Shown in pieces: positions 27,039-33,442 of a stretch of DNA of 64,000 nucleotides. The stretch is from Streptomyces sp. YIM 121038. GTDB lineage: Bacteria > Actinomycetota > Actinomycetes > Streptomycetales > Streptomycetaceae. The notes beneath the pieces were generated by a model. It was given only the letters and a program-made list of their open reading frames with translations, had not been told where the DNA came from and did no database searches. The DNA lies in assembly GCF_006088715.1 (NCBI RefSeq), contig NZ_CP030771.1, positions 9,112,001 through 9,176,000 on the forward strand. The letters are read 5' to 3'. Every line of letters begins with the position of its first letter. The stretch's first letter is position 1. A program made the translations under genes and the position numbers.

Positions 27039-27365
27039 ATGCCAGCTTTGATCGTCGACGCAACTTGCCACAGCGACGACGCCGAGTACCACGAAGTCGA
27101 GGAGCAGTTCCTGTTGCTTGGCCACTTCACCCCGGCCCGAAGCAGCTGCTTCCCAGCTCAGACAGCCATCGCCCTAGGGCATCTCCCTCAAGGGGCCTGG
27201 CGCGAGCAGGCCCGTCGGAGCGCCCGGATAGGCGCCATCGTCGGCGGCGCCTTCGTCCAGGCAGTCCTCGACATCGACCGGAACGGCGCACTGGTTGCCT
27301 ACTGCCGCCAGGAAGTCGACGAGATCTTCCTCTCGGTCACCTGTGTGGCCCGGCCGCGCCCCTGA
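27039..27365 (+). CDS. Hypothetical protein between tail and lysis genes, 108 aa
   Basis: ATG follows GGAGG by 5 bases. The product starts MPALIVDATCHSDDAEYHEV, has four cysteines and no recognised domain or signal peptide. Lower GC than its neighbours suggests a recently acquired or weakly selected gene. Confidence 0.45.
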   Translation: MPALIVDATCHSDDAEYHEVEEQFLLLGHFTPARSSCFPAQTAIALGHLPQGAWREQARRSARIGAIVGGAFVQAVLDIDRNGALVAYCRQEVDEIFLSVTCVARPRP

Positions 27366-27402
27366 GACAGGGCCTTCTCCACGCCAAGAACGGGGGGCTC
27401 AC

Positions 27403-28350
27403 ATGGCCACGAGCGGTCCGCAGCGCTACCCCGGAGCGTCGACGTCGTACTGGTACGGCAGCCGCTACCCGGGCTCGGCGATGGAGGTCAACGTCATCGT
27501 CTGGCACTCCACCGAAGGAACGTCCCTGCCCACCTACGGCAACGGAGCCTCGGCGCCGAACTTCACCGCGAAGCCGGACTTCGCGGCGAAGCGCCTGGTC
27601 TGGTACCAGCACTTCGACTTCGACGAGTCCTCCCGCGCCCTCGTGAACCGGGCCGGGGGAGTGGAGACCAACACCCTCAACGCCTGCCAGGTGGAGATCG
27701 TCGGCACCTGCGACCCGACGACCCACGGCAAGTGGGAGCGCGCCGGGTACCTCCACCTGTACACGCCCGACCTGCCCAGCTGGGCCATCCGCGACCTCGG
27801 CGCCTTCGCCCGCTGGGCGCACGAGCAGCACGGCGTGCCGCTCACGTCCGGGCTCGCCTTCAAGGCGTATCCGTCGAGCTACGGCACCAACGGCGTCCGC
27901 ATGAGCGGCCCTCAGTGGACGGCGTTCAAGGGGCACTGCGGACACCAGCACGTCCCCGAGAACGACCACGGCGACCCGGGTGCATTCCCGATGGCCGCCG
28001 TCCTCACCGCCGCCAAAGGCGGCACCACACCGCCCAGGGAGGACGACGTGCCGCTCACCAAGGCAGACGTCAACACGATCTTCAACACCGACAACGTCAT
28101 CGCAGTGCCGCCCGACTGGTCGCCCGACAACGCCTACTGGACCGCGGCCTCGGTGCTCGTCGACCAGGGCAAGCGCCTGCGCGCACTCGACAAGAAGCTC
28201 GACGCGCTCACCGCCGCCAACACCAAGCTCGTCGACGCGGTCGCCCAGCTCGCCGCCGGTATCGGAGACCTCGACCCCGCCTCGATCGTCGCCGAACTCC
28301 GCGCCGCCATCGAATCCATCGAGATCCACCTCGACGTCCCCGACGCCTGA
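27403..28350 (+). CDS. Endolysin, N-acetylmuramoyl-L-alanine amidase
   Basis: A 315-residue amidase_2/PGRP-type enzyme. The zinc/catalytic residues are in VIVWHSTEGT (H35) and in GHCGHQHVPENDHGDPG (H183 and D191 region). After residue ~200 there is a Gly/Thr linker and a helical tail with DKKLDALTAANTKLVDAV, which may be an oligomerisation or wall-targeting part. It cleaves the bond between muramic acid and the stem peptide to lyse the host. Membrane proteins follow directly, forming the lysis cassette. Confidence 0.9.
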   Translation: MATSGPQRYPGASTSYWYGSRYPGSAMEVNVIVWHSTEGTSLPTYGNGASAPNFTAKPDFAAKRLVWYQHFDFDESSRALVNRAGGVETNTLNACQVEIVGTCDPTTHGKWERAGYLHLYTPDLPSWAIRDLGAFARWAHEQHGVPLTSGLAFKAYPSSYGTNGVRMSGPQWTAFKGHCGHQHVPENDHGDPGAFPMAAVLTAAKGGTTPPREDDVPLTKADVNTIFNTDNVIAVPPDWSPDNAYWTAASVLVDQGKRLRALDKKLDALTAANTKLVDAVAQLAAGIGDLDPASIVAELRAAIESIEIHLDVPDA

Positions 28351-28366
28351 CAGAAGCGAGACCGTC

Positions 28367-28684
28367 ATGAACGCATCCCTCGACAAGGCCTACTGGATCG
28401 GGCTCGCCATCTCCGTCGCGCTCCCCGTACTCGTCGGTCTCGTCACCAAGCACGTCACCCACGCCGGCGTGAAGGCCGTCCTGCTACTCGGCCTGGCGAC
28501 GCTGAACGGCTTCCTGGTCGAGCTCGGAAACCCCGGGCCTGGCTGGGACTTCGGCACTGCCGTCGTCCTGGCTCTGGTGAGCTTCGCGACCGGCGTCCTG
28601 GCTCACTTCGGCCTGTGGAAGCCCGCGGGGCTGAGCGACAAGGCGCAGTCGGCCCTCGGCGGCGGCAACCCCAGGGCGGTCTGA
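28367..28684 (+). CDS. Holin-like membrane protein, 105 aa
   Basis: Short protein with three predicted membrane segments (YWIGLAISVALPVLVGLVT, AVLLLGLATLNGFLVEL, FGTAVVLALVSFATGVLAHF) and a Gly/Asn-rich tail. Size, topology and position 16 bases after the endolysin fit a class I-type holin, which opens the inner membrane at lysis time. Confidence 0.7.
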   Translation: MNASLDKAYWIGLAISVALPVLVGLVTKHVTHAGVKAVLLLGLATLNGFLVELGNPGPGWDFGTAVVLALVSFATGVLAHFGLWKPAGLSDKAQSALGGGNPRAV

Positions 28685-29110
28685 GTGCGCTGCCGCATTG
28701 CGCGGCGGCTCGCCCGGATGCTCGGCCGCCGCGGCGCCATCCTCCTCTGCTACGGCACCGTCTGGGCCCTCTACGGCTACGCGCAGGTCGTGTCCCCGCA
28801 GCCCGACCAGCGCGGACTCAAGCTCGTGCTGGACGTCATGCCCCTGGCGGCCTGGGGCTGGCTGTGGGTCGCCACTGGCCTCGTCGCCGTCTTCTCTGCC
28901 TGGCTGCCGCAGGGCCGCGACTGGCTCGCGTTCCTCGCCCTGCCGCTCATGGTCCTGCCGTGGATGACCTCCTACCTGGTCACGTGGCTCACGGGTGAGT
29001 TCGAGAGGGGGTGGGTCGCGACCCTGATCTGGGGCGTGATCGCGGTGCCCGTGCTGGTCGTGGCGGGATGGTCCGAGCCGCCCCGCGTCAAGAGAGTGGT
29101 GAGCTCATGA
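28685..29110 (+). CDS. Membrane protein in lysis cassette, 141 aa
   Basis: GTG start immediately follows the previous stop (TGAGTG). About four hydrophobic segments (AILLCYGTVWALYGYA, AAWGWLWVATGLVAVF, FLALPLMVLPWMTSYLV, LIWGVIAVPVLVVAG). Could be a second holin, an antiholin or a superinfection factor; the sequence does not decide. Confidence 0.55.
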   Translation: MRCRIARRLARMLGRRGAILLCYGTVWALYGYAQVVSPQPDQRGLKLVLDVMPLAAWGWLWVATGLVAVFSAWLPQGRDWLAFLALPLMVLPWMTSYLVTWLTGEFERGWVATLIWGVIAVPVLVVAGWSEPPRVKRVVSS

Positions 29111-29460
29111 CGGTGGACACCTGGGTGCAGGCCGGACTGGCGATCGTCGGCGCCGGAGGAGGCGTCGTCGCCGCCCGTTCCGCCCGCCGCACGAAGCGCC
29201 AGGAGACGCGCGACGACTTCCTTGCCGTCACCGAACAGCAGGGCAAAGCGCTTGAGCGCCTGGAGAAGCGCATCCAGCGGCAGGAGGCCGAGGCGGATAA
29301 GCAGCGCGAGCGGATCGCCGACCAGGACGAGGCGATCGGCTGGCTCCTCCACCGCGTGCGGTCCCTCGTCTCCCATATCCGCCGCCAGGGCACGGAACCG
29401 CCCGAGGCCGAGCCGATGTCGGAGCGGGCAGCCCGCTACATCCGGCATATCGACGCGTGA
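29107..29460 (+). CDS. Membrane-anchored coiled-coil protein (DUF2746-like)
   Basis: A 117-residue protein with one N-terminal membrane segment (WVQAGLAIVGAGGGVVAA) followed by a charged coiled coil (KALERLEKRIQRQEAEADKQ, about 50-80). Actinophages often carry such a protein next to the holin; a role in timing lysis is inferred. Starts in an ATGA overlap with the upstream gene. Confidence 0.55.
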   Translation: MTVDTWVQAGLAIVGAGGGVVAARSARRTKRQETRDDFLAVTEQQGKALERLEKRIQRQEAEADKQRERIADQDEAIGWLLHRVRSLVSHIRRQGTEPPEAEPMSERAARYIRHIDA

Positions 29461-29475
29461 GAACTGGAGTGCGAT

Positions 29476-29643
29476 ATGCCTGAGCCGCCGCGCCCCATGG
29501 CCCGCCGCCGCGACAGCACGGCGGCAGACGTCCCCTCCCTCGTCGAGCTCGGCCTCGCCGAACCCCCACCCGAACCCGCCCCACCACCCCAACCTCTCAG
29601 TGTCGAAGTTCCGTTGGCTACCGCCGAGGAACTCGCTGGCTGA
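29476..29643 (+). CDS. Proline-rich small protein, 55 aa
   Basis: A short frame 15 bases after the coiled-coil gene, with AACTGGAG as weak ribosome-binding site. The product begins MPEPPRPMARRRDSTAADVP, has a PPPEPAPPPQP run and ends TAEELAG. It is the last gene before a strong hairpin, consistent with the end of the late operon. Confidence 0.4.
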   Translation: MPEPPRPMARRRDSTAADVPSLVELGLAEPPPEPAPPPQPLSVEVPLATAEELAG

Positions 29644-29650
29644 CCATGCC

Positions 29651-29686
29651 GCCCCGCTCCCTCGCCAACTGGCGGGAGGGCGGGGC
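29651..29686 (+). terminator. Strong hairpin at end of late operon
   Basis: A 16-base arm (29651-29666) pairs with 29671-29686 around a 4-base AACT loop; 15 of 16 positions pair (two G-T) with one mismatch. The T-run is poor (GCGCTTCGTC), but stem stability is high. Separates the lysis genes from the Y RNA genes. Confidence 0.65.
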
Positions 29687-29761
29687 GCTTCGTCATGCCC
29701 GGGCGCCCAAATGGGCCAGCACCTGATGGCTTGGCGCGTTATGGTGGTCGTACAACTTCAT

Positions 29762-29838
29762 GCACCTCCCGGTGCGCAGGCCGCGGCTACTTCTTCTGGT
29801 GAATCACGCCGCACGCCGACTTTGATCTCGGGAGGCAC
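29762..29838 (+). ncRNA. Y RNA 1, short form without tRNA-like module
   Basis: About 77 bases. Outer stem CCTCCC (29765-29770) with GGGAGG (29830-29835); inner stem GCGGC (29783-29787) with GCCGC (29808-29812). Between them lie the 5' word GGTGCGCAG and the 3' word CGACTTTGATCTC. Including the adjoining stem bases, CCCGGTGCGCAG and CGACTT(T)GATCTCGGG recur at the same structural positions in the next RNA, which lies immediately before a Ro60 gene. By analogy with bacterial Y RNAs these conserved strands would be the Ro60-binding site. A possible -10 box TACAAC (29751-29756) lies 6 bases upstream. Ends are approximate. Confidence 0.72.
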
Positions 29839-29845
29839 AGCATCG

Positions 29846-29985
29846 GGGGTGCCCGGTGCGCAGATGGGTGGTACTTCCACTGTTAATGGGGTGGTTGCGG
29901 GTTCAAGTCCCGTCGGTGGCATGGCCGCCGTAGCTCAATCGGCAGAGCACCTTGTCCCATCCATCGACTTGATCTCGGGCACCCC
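29846..29985 (+). ncRNA. yrlA: YrlA-type Y RNA with permuted tRNA-like module
   Basis: About 140 bases. Outer stem GGGGTGCCC (29846-29854) with GGGCACCCC (29977-29985); second stem GATGGG (29863-29868) with CCCATC (29956-29961); Ro-type strands as in Y RNA 1. Inside is a tRNA mimic in circularly permuted order: T arm GCGGG-TTCAAGT-CCCGT (29897-29913, loop fits TTCRANY), acceptor-like 7-bp stem CGGTGGC (29914-29920) with GCCGCCG (29924-29930) closed by ATG, spacer TA, then D arm GCTC-AATCGGCA-GAGC (29933-29948) with the GG of a D loop. Y RNAs with tRNA-like domains next to Ro60 are an established bacterial class (YrlA). An ordinary tRNA is excluded by the order of the halves. Confidence 0.85.
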
Positions 29986-29996
29986 GCGCTGAGCTT

Positions 29997-30018
29997 CCCC
30001 TCCACGGAGGGGTTTCTT
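29997..30018 (+). promoter_or_regulatory. Hairpin with T-tract overlapping the Ro60 ribosome-binding site
   Basis: CCCCTC (29997-30002) pairs with GAGGGG (30007-30012) and is followed by TTTCTT. The 3' arm contains GGAGGGG, the only Shine-Dalgarno-like sequence before the Ro60 ATG (11 bases on). The element could terminate the Y RNA transcript and, when transcribed through, hide the ribosome-binding site, so RNA and protein levels may be set separately. Confidence 0.6.
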
Positions 30019-30023
30019 CATTC

Positions 30024-31655
30024 ATGGCCCGCTACAACACCCGCAGCACTCGTCCTGACGTCCACTCGCCCGTGACCACCACCGGGGAGCAGGCCCGCAC
30101 CCACGAAGGCGCCACCGGATTCCTCCGCGACACGAAGAGCGAGCTCTTCCTGCTCGCGGTGTCGAACATGGTCGGCACCGACACCTTCTACGAGACCGGC
30201 GGACAGCGCGACGACCGCTACAGCCAGCTCATCCGCCAGCTCGCCATCGAGGACCCCGCCTGGTGCGTCGACTTCCTCCGCTGGCTCCGCAGCGAGGGCA
30301 ACATGCGCACCGCGGCCCTCGTCGGCGCCGCCGAGTTCACGGCCGAACGCCTCCTCCAGGAAGCGCCCGGATACTCCCGCCAGGCCATCGACGCCGTTCT
30401 CCAGCGCGCCGACGAGCCCGGCGAGATGCTCGGCTACTGGACGTCGAAGTACGGTCGCAAGCTCCCCAAGCCGGTCAAGCGCGGCATAGCCGACGCCGTC
30501 CAGCGCCTCTATTCGGAGCGGAGCCTTCTCAAGTACGACACCGACAGCAAGGGCTACCGCTTCGGCGACGTCCTCAACCTCGTCCACGCCAGCCCCGATT
30601 CCGGAAGGCCGTGGCAGGGCGACCTGTTCAAGCACGCCCTCGATCGACGCCACGGCAGTGACGACGAGATCCCCGAGCGGCTCACCATGCTTCGCCAGCG
30701 CGCCCAGATAGCCACTGCCCTCACAGTCGAAGGTCGCCGAGCGCTTCTGTCGACGGACGAAGGGCGTCAGAGGCTTCGCGCCGCGGGCATGACGTGGGAG
30801 GCGCTAGCGGGCTGGCTGCAGGGGCCAATGGACAAGGCGGCCTGGGAGACGATCATCCCGTCCATGGGCGTGATGGCGTTGGCCCGGAACCTGCGGAACT
30901 TCGACGAGGCAGGCGTCTCCGACGAGGTCGCTGCGCAGATCTGCGCCCGCTTCGCCGACCCCGAGCAGGTCGCCAAGTCCCGTATGTTCCCGTTCCGCTG
31001 GTGGGCCGCCTACAAGCACGCCCCCTCTCTGCGATGGGCCCACGCGCTTGAGCAGGCCCTCGGCCACTCGCTCGCCAACGTGCCGCGTCTGACGGGGAGC
31101 ACACTGATCCTGGTGGACCGTTCGCCGTCGATGTTCCCCGGCTACGGCTTCTCGACCCCGAACCGGTCGGACATCACGCTCGCCGAGCAGGCGGCCGTCT
31201 TCGGCGCGGCCCTCACGCTGCGAGCGGAGAAGCCGACGCTCGTCGAGTTCGGTGGCGGATCGAAGAAGCTGCACGTGACGAAGGGCGGCAGCGTCCTCAA
31301 GCACATCGAAGCGTTCGGGCGGATCGACGGCACGGACATCCCTGCCGCCGTGAAGGCGCGCTGGTTCGCTCACGACCGGATCGTCATCGTCACGGACGAG
31401 CAGACCCGGCCCGGCTGGCTGCCCTCCAACATGGGGTCCTACGGCGGCATGCGCGAGACCGCCATCGACGACCTGGTGCCGAAGACGACGCCGGTCTACA
31501 TGTGGAACATGGCGGGCTACAAGCCCGGAGCCATGCCCTCCGGCAAGACAGGCCGCCACACCTTCGGCGGCCTCACCGATCAAGCGTTCAGGATGATCCC
31601 GCTCCTCGAAGCCGGACGCGACGCCCACTGGCCATGGGAGAAGAAGGCCGCCTGA
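30024..31655 (+). CDS. rsr: Ro60/TROVE-domain protein (Rsr)
   Basis: A 543-residue ring protein. Residues ~10-340 form the HEAT-like TROVE domain (FLRDTKSELFLLAVSNMVG, EDPAWCVDFLRWLRSEGNMR, YWTSKYGRKLPKPVKRGIAD). Residues ~355-530 form a von Willebrand A domain with an intact MIDAS: D365-x-S367-x-S369 in ILVDRSPSM and a later GRIDGTDIPAA. Ro60 binds the outer surface of Y RNAs and channels misfolded or structured RNA; in Deinococcus Y RNA tethers it to the exonuclease PNPase. Two Y RNA genes lie immediately upstream on the same strand, so this is a complete prophage-encoded RNP module. No rtcB or ligase partner adjoins it. Confidence 0.93.
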   Translation: MARYNTRSTRPDVHSPVTTTGEQARTHEGATGFLRDTKSELFLLAVSNMVGTDTFYETGGQRDDRYSQLIRQLAIEDPAWCVDFLRWLRSEGNMRTAALVGAAEFTAERLLQEAPGYSRQAIDAVLQRADEPGEMLGYWTSKYGRKLPKPVKRGIADAVQRLYSERSLLKYDTDSKGYRFGDVLNLVHASPDSGRPWQGDLFKHALDRRHGSDDEIPERLTMLRQRAQIATALTVEGRRALLSTDEGRQRLRAAGMTWEALAGWLQGPMDKAAWETIIPSMGVMALARNLRNFDEAGVSDEVAAQICARFADPEQVAKSRMFPFRWWAAYKHAPSLRWAHALEQALGHSLANVPRLTGSTLILVDRSPSMFPGYGFSTPNRSDITLAEQAAVFGAALTLRAEKPTLVEFGGGSKKLHVTKGGSVLKHIEAFGRIDGTDIPAAVKARWFAHDRIVIVTDEQTRPGWLPSNMGSYGGMRETAIDDLVPKTTPVYMWNMAGYKPGAMPSGKTGRHTFGGLTDQAFRMIPLLEAGRDAHWPWEKKAA

Positions 31656-31827
31656 CCGAACGCGTTCGCCACCCGGCAGACGTGGGGCGCCTCGTCGTAT
31701 CCTGATGGCAGCCGCCGGCCTGAGAAGTCAGCGCACCAGATGCATCCACCGTCTGGCGCGTGAGCGCGGTTAGTGGACAGGAGGGCCGGAGCCGACGGGC
31801 GACGGCCCTTCGCCGCATTTCGTCCGC

Positions 31828-32106
31828 TCAGAACGGGGCGTCGCCGCTGCCCTCGATGCGGATACGGAACTGCCCGGTGGGGGAGTTCACCCAGTCCGAG
31901 GTGTCCGGCCGCACGAACGAGCCCTCACGGCCATGGATAGTCAGGCGCCCCTCGGTGAGGTTCAGCAGCTGCGGTGTCCGAGCCTCGACGGGGAAGATGA
32001 GACTGCCGCCCCACGACCCGGAGTCGGTCTTGCACAAGTCGCCCGCCGCGGCGGGCCTCTCGCCGTCGTCCAGTAGAAGGATCACGGTTCCTCGGTGTGC
32101 GTCCAT
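31828..32106 (-). CDS. Hypothetical protein, 92 aa
   Basis: Minus-strand gene after Ro60. Begins MDAHRGTVILLLDDGERPAA, contains SWGGSLIFPVEARTPQLLNL and ends RIRIEGSGDAPF, an all-beta small protein of a kind I associate with Streptomyces mobile elements but cannot name. The product lacks signal peptide or membrane segments. Confidence 0.55.
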   Translation of the reverse strand: MDAHRGTVILLLDDGERPAAAGDLCKTDSGSWGGSLIFPVEARTPQLLNLTEGRLTIHGREGSFVRPDTSDWVNSPTGQFRIRIEGSGDAPF

Positions 32107-32136
32107 GCCGCGAACCTACCGACGCCGTCAAACCAG

Positions 32137-32145
32137 TTATCCACA
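32137..32145 (+). promoter_or_regulatory. Perfect DnaA box TTATCCACA
   Basis: Nine bases identical to the E. coli DnaA-box consensus (Streptomyces boxes usually read TTGTCCACA), in the 86-base divergent region between two small genes. Only one copy is seen, so an origin is not supported; it may be a regulatory site or chance. Confidence 0.3.
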
Positions 32146-32192
32146 GGCGGGTGTTGCCCGTTCCCTCGACGCTGCCTGCTCGGTTGCAGGGC

Positions 32193-32375
32193 ATGAGCCC
32201 TGAGGAACGCCGACGGTTCCTCGGCGACGACGTCATCGCCCACATCCACGCCGTCGTCGACGCCGCACCTGAACCGTCGCCGGAGGTCGTGGCGGCGCTA
32301 CGTCGGATCTTCGCGAACCCCGCTGGAGAGGTACCCGGAGGGGAAGAGGGCGAGACCGGCGGTGCCTCCAGGTAG
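32193..32375 (+). CDS. Small protein, 60 aa
   Basis: Starts MSPEERRRFLGDDVIAHIHA. Predicted two helices with ALRRIFANPAGE and an acidic Gly-rich tail. The pattern is common for small Streptomyces prophage proteins. The codons are GC3-rich in this frame, which supports coding. No function known. Confidence 0.45.
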   Translation: MSPEERRRFLGDDVIAHIHAVVDAAPEPSPEVVAALRRIFANPAGEVPGGEEGETGGASR

Positions 32376-32499
32376 CGCATAACGTTCCCTTGCGGGCTAC
32401 GGGTTGACCGCCGACCTCCCTTCATCTAACGAGCGAGAGGTGAATCTGAAGGCGATCAAGCCCCAACGCGCGTTCGCCGAGAGGGAGCCGTTCAGGAAC

Positions 32500-32528
32500 T
32501 CGTTCACCTACTCGCTTCGTTCACCTAC
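32500..32528 (+). repeat. 12-bp direct repeats upstream of the recombinase
   Basis: TCGTTCACCTAC occurs at 32500-32511 and 32517-32528 (17-bp period). A larger inverted pair, CGTTCAG (32489-32495) with CTGAACG (32545-32551), brackets them. Small serine recombinases bind short repeated subsites beside their own gene, so this may be the res-type or operator site. A 34-codon frame (32440-32544, GTG start) also crosses the region, but I do not consider it established. Confidence 0.45.
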
Positions 32529-32564
32529 CGTGGAGACCCGTTAGCTGAACGAAGGAGGCGGTCC

Positions 32565-33176
32565 ATGGCCCTAGTTGGGCTCGTCCGGGTGAGCACCGAC
32601 AAGCAGAACACCGAGCGGCAACACGACGCGCTCGACCCGATCTGCATCAAGGTGTTCGAGGAGAAGGTGAGCGGCAAGCTTGCAGCCGAAGAGCGGCCCG
32701 CACTCACTGACGCCATCGAGTACATGCGCGACGACGACATGCTCTGCGTCCAGGAAGTCGACCGGCTCGGCCGCAACCTCCTCGAAGGACTGATCGTCCT
32801 CAACGACCTCTTCGAACGCGGCACCGCCGTCAAGGTGCTCGAAGGGATCGCCGCTGGCGAGCACAGAGAGCGGTCCCTCATCCTCGACCTTGCGCTCGCC
32901 CTCGCTGAAGACCGCCGCCGCGACATCGTCAAGAAGACGAAGGACGGCCTCGACGCAGCCCGCAAGCGCGGTCGCGTGGGCGGACGCCGTCCCGTCATGA
33001 CCGAGGCGCTCGTAATCCAGGCCGTCGCCCTACGCGCCAAGGGCTTCAGCCTCAAGCAGATCCAGCCCCACCTGCGGATCAGCGAGGGCAAGAACAAGGG
33101 AAAGAACCCCAGCATCGGGGCCATCTCTCAGGCGCTCCAGGCTTACGACGCAGGGCGTGACGTCGGCGCCGCTTGA
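32565..33176 (+). CDS. Small serine recombinase (resolvase/invertase)
   Basis: A 203-residue protein with the catalytic N-terminus VRVST (R8, nucleophile S10), QEVDRLGRNLLE (D66-R70) typical of the resolvase fold, the long E helix, and a C-terminal helix-turn-helix (about 145-195, ALRAKGFSLKQIQPHL). ATG follows GAAGGAGG. The size is that of resolvase/invertases, not of large phage serine integrases, so it probably resolves or inverts DNA rather than integrating the prophage. A terminator hairpin follows. Confidence 0.85.
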   Translation: MALVGLVRVSTDKQNTERQHDALDPICIKVFEEKVSGKLAAEERPALTDAIEYMRDDDMLCVQEVDRLGRNLLEGLIVLNDLFERGTAVKVLEGIAAGEHRERSLILDLALALAEDRRRDIVKKTKDGLDAARKRGRVGGRRPVMTEALVIQAVALRAKGFSLKQIQPHLRISEGKNKGKNPSIGAISQALQAYDAGRDVGAA

Positions 33177-33192
33177 CCTGCTTCCGCTCGTG

Positions 33193-33220
33193 CGCCCGCC
33201 CTCGCCACGGAGGGCGGGCG
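33193..33220 (+). terminator. Hairpin after recombinase gene
   Basis: CGCCCGCCCTC pairs with GAGGGCGGGCG around a 6-base loop, 11 bp without mismatch. It lies between the ends of a plus-strand gene and a minus-strand gene, so it can serve both directions. Confidence 0.7.
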
Positions 33221-33228
33221 TTCGTGTG

Positions 33229-33399
33229 TCAGAGCTCGCCGGGCTTGACCTGTCTGATCACGATGCCAGTGCAGCCTTCGGTTTCGAGTCTCGTCTTCCG
33301 GTGCTCTGCGCTGGGCTTGTCGTAGGTGACGGCGCTGGTGTGGGTCTTGCCGTCGGGGTCGGTCCAGTCGAGCCGGTAGCTGATCATTGTGGTGGTCAT
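33229..33399 (-). CDS. Hypothetical protein, 56 aa
   Basis: Minus-strand short gene with ATG at 33399. The product starts MTTTMISYRLDWTDPDGKTH and ends GIVIRQVKPGEL, a compact strand-helix-strand protein. Codon use is normal for the region. Its 3' end adjoins the bidirectional terminator. Function unknown. Confidence 0.55.
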   Translation of the reverse strand: MTTTMISYRLDWTDPDGKTHTSAVTYDKPSAEHRKTRLETEGCTGIVIRQVKPGEL

Positions 33400-33442
33400 G
33401 GGTGCATCATCGCTGGTCGCACTGACAATCGGCGGGTGTGGC

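Noticed and set aside
29880..29960. A normal tRNA gene (T-arm and D-arm sequences clearly present)
   Set aside because: The 3' half precedes the 5' half, the acceptor strands are joined by a 3-base loop, and there is no anticodon arm between D and T arms. The context (Ro60) explains it as a YrlA-type RNA.
32440..32544. 34-codon gene directly before the recombinase
   Set aside because: It crosses the 12-bp repeats and ends TAG at 32544, but the ribosome-binding site is weak and the codon pattern is not convincing.
32565..33176. Serine recombinase as the prophage integrase
   Set aside because: At 203 residues it has only the resolvase catalytic domain and a short HTH; the large C-terminal domains of serine integrases are missing. 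The true integrase probably lies left of the window.
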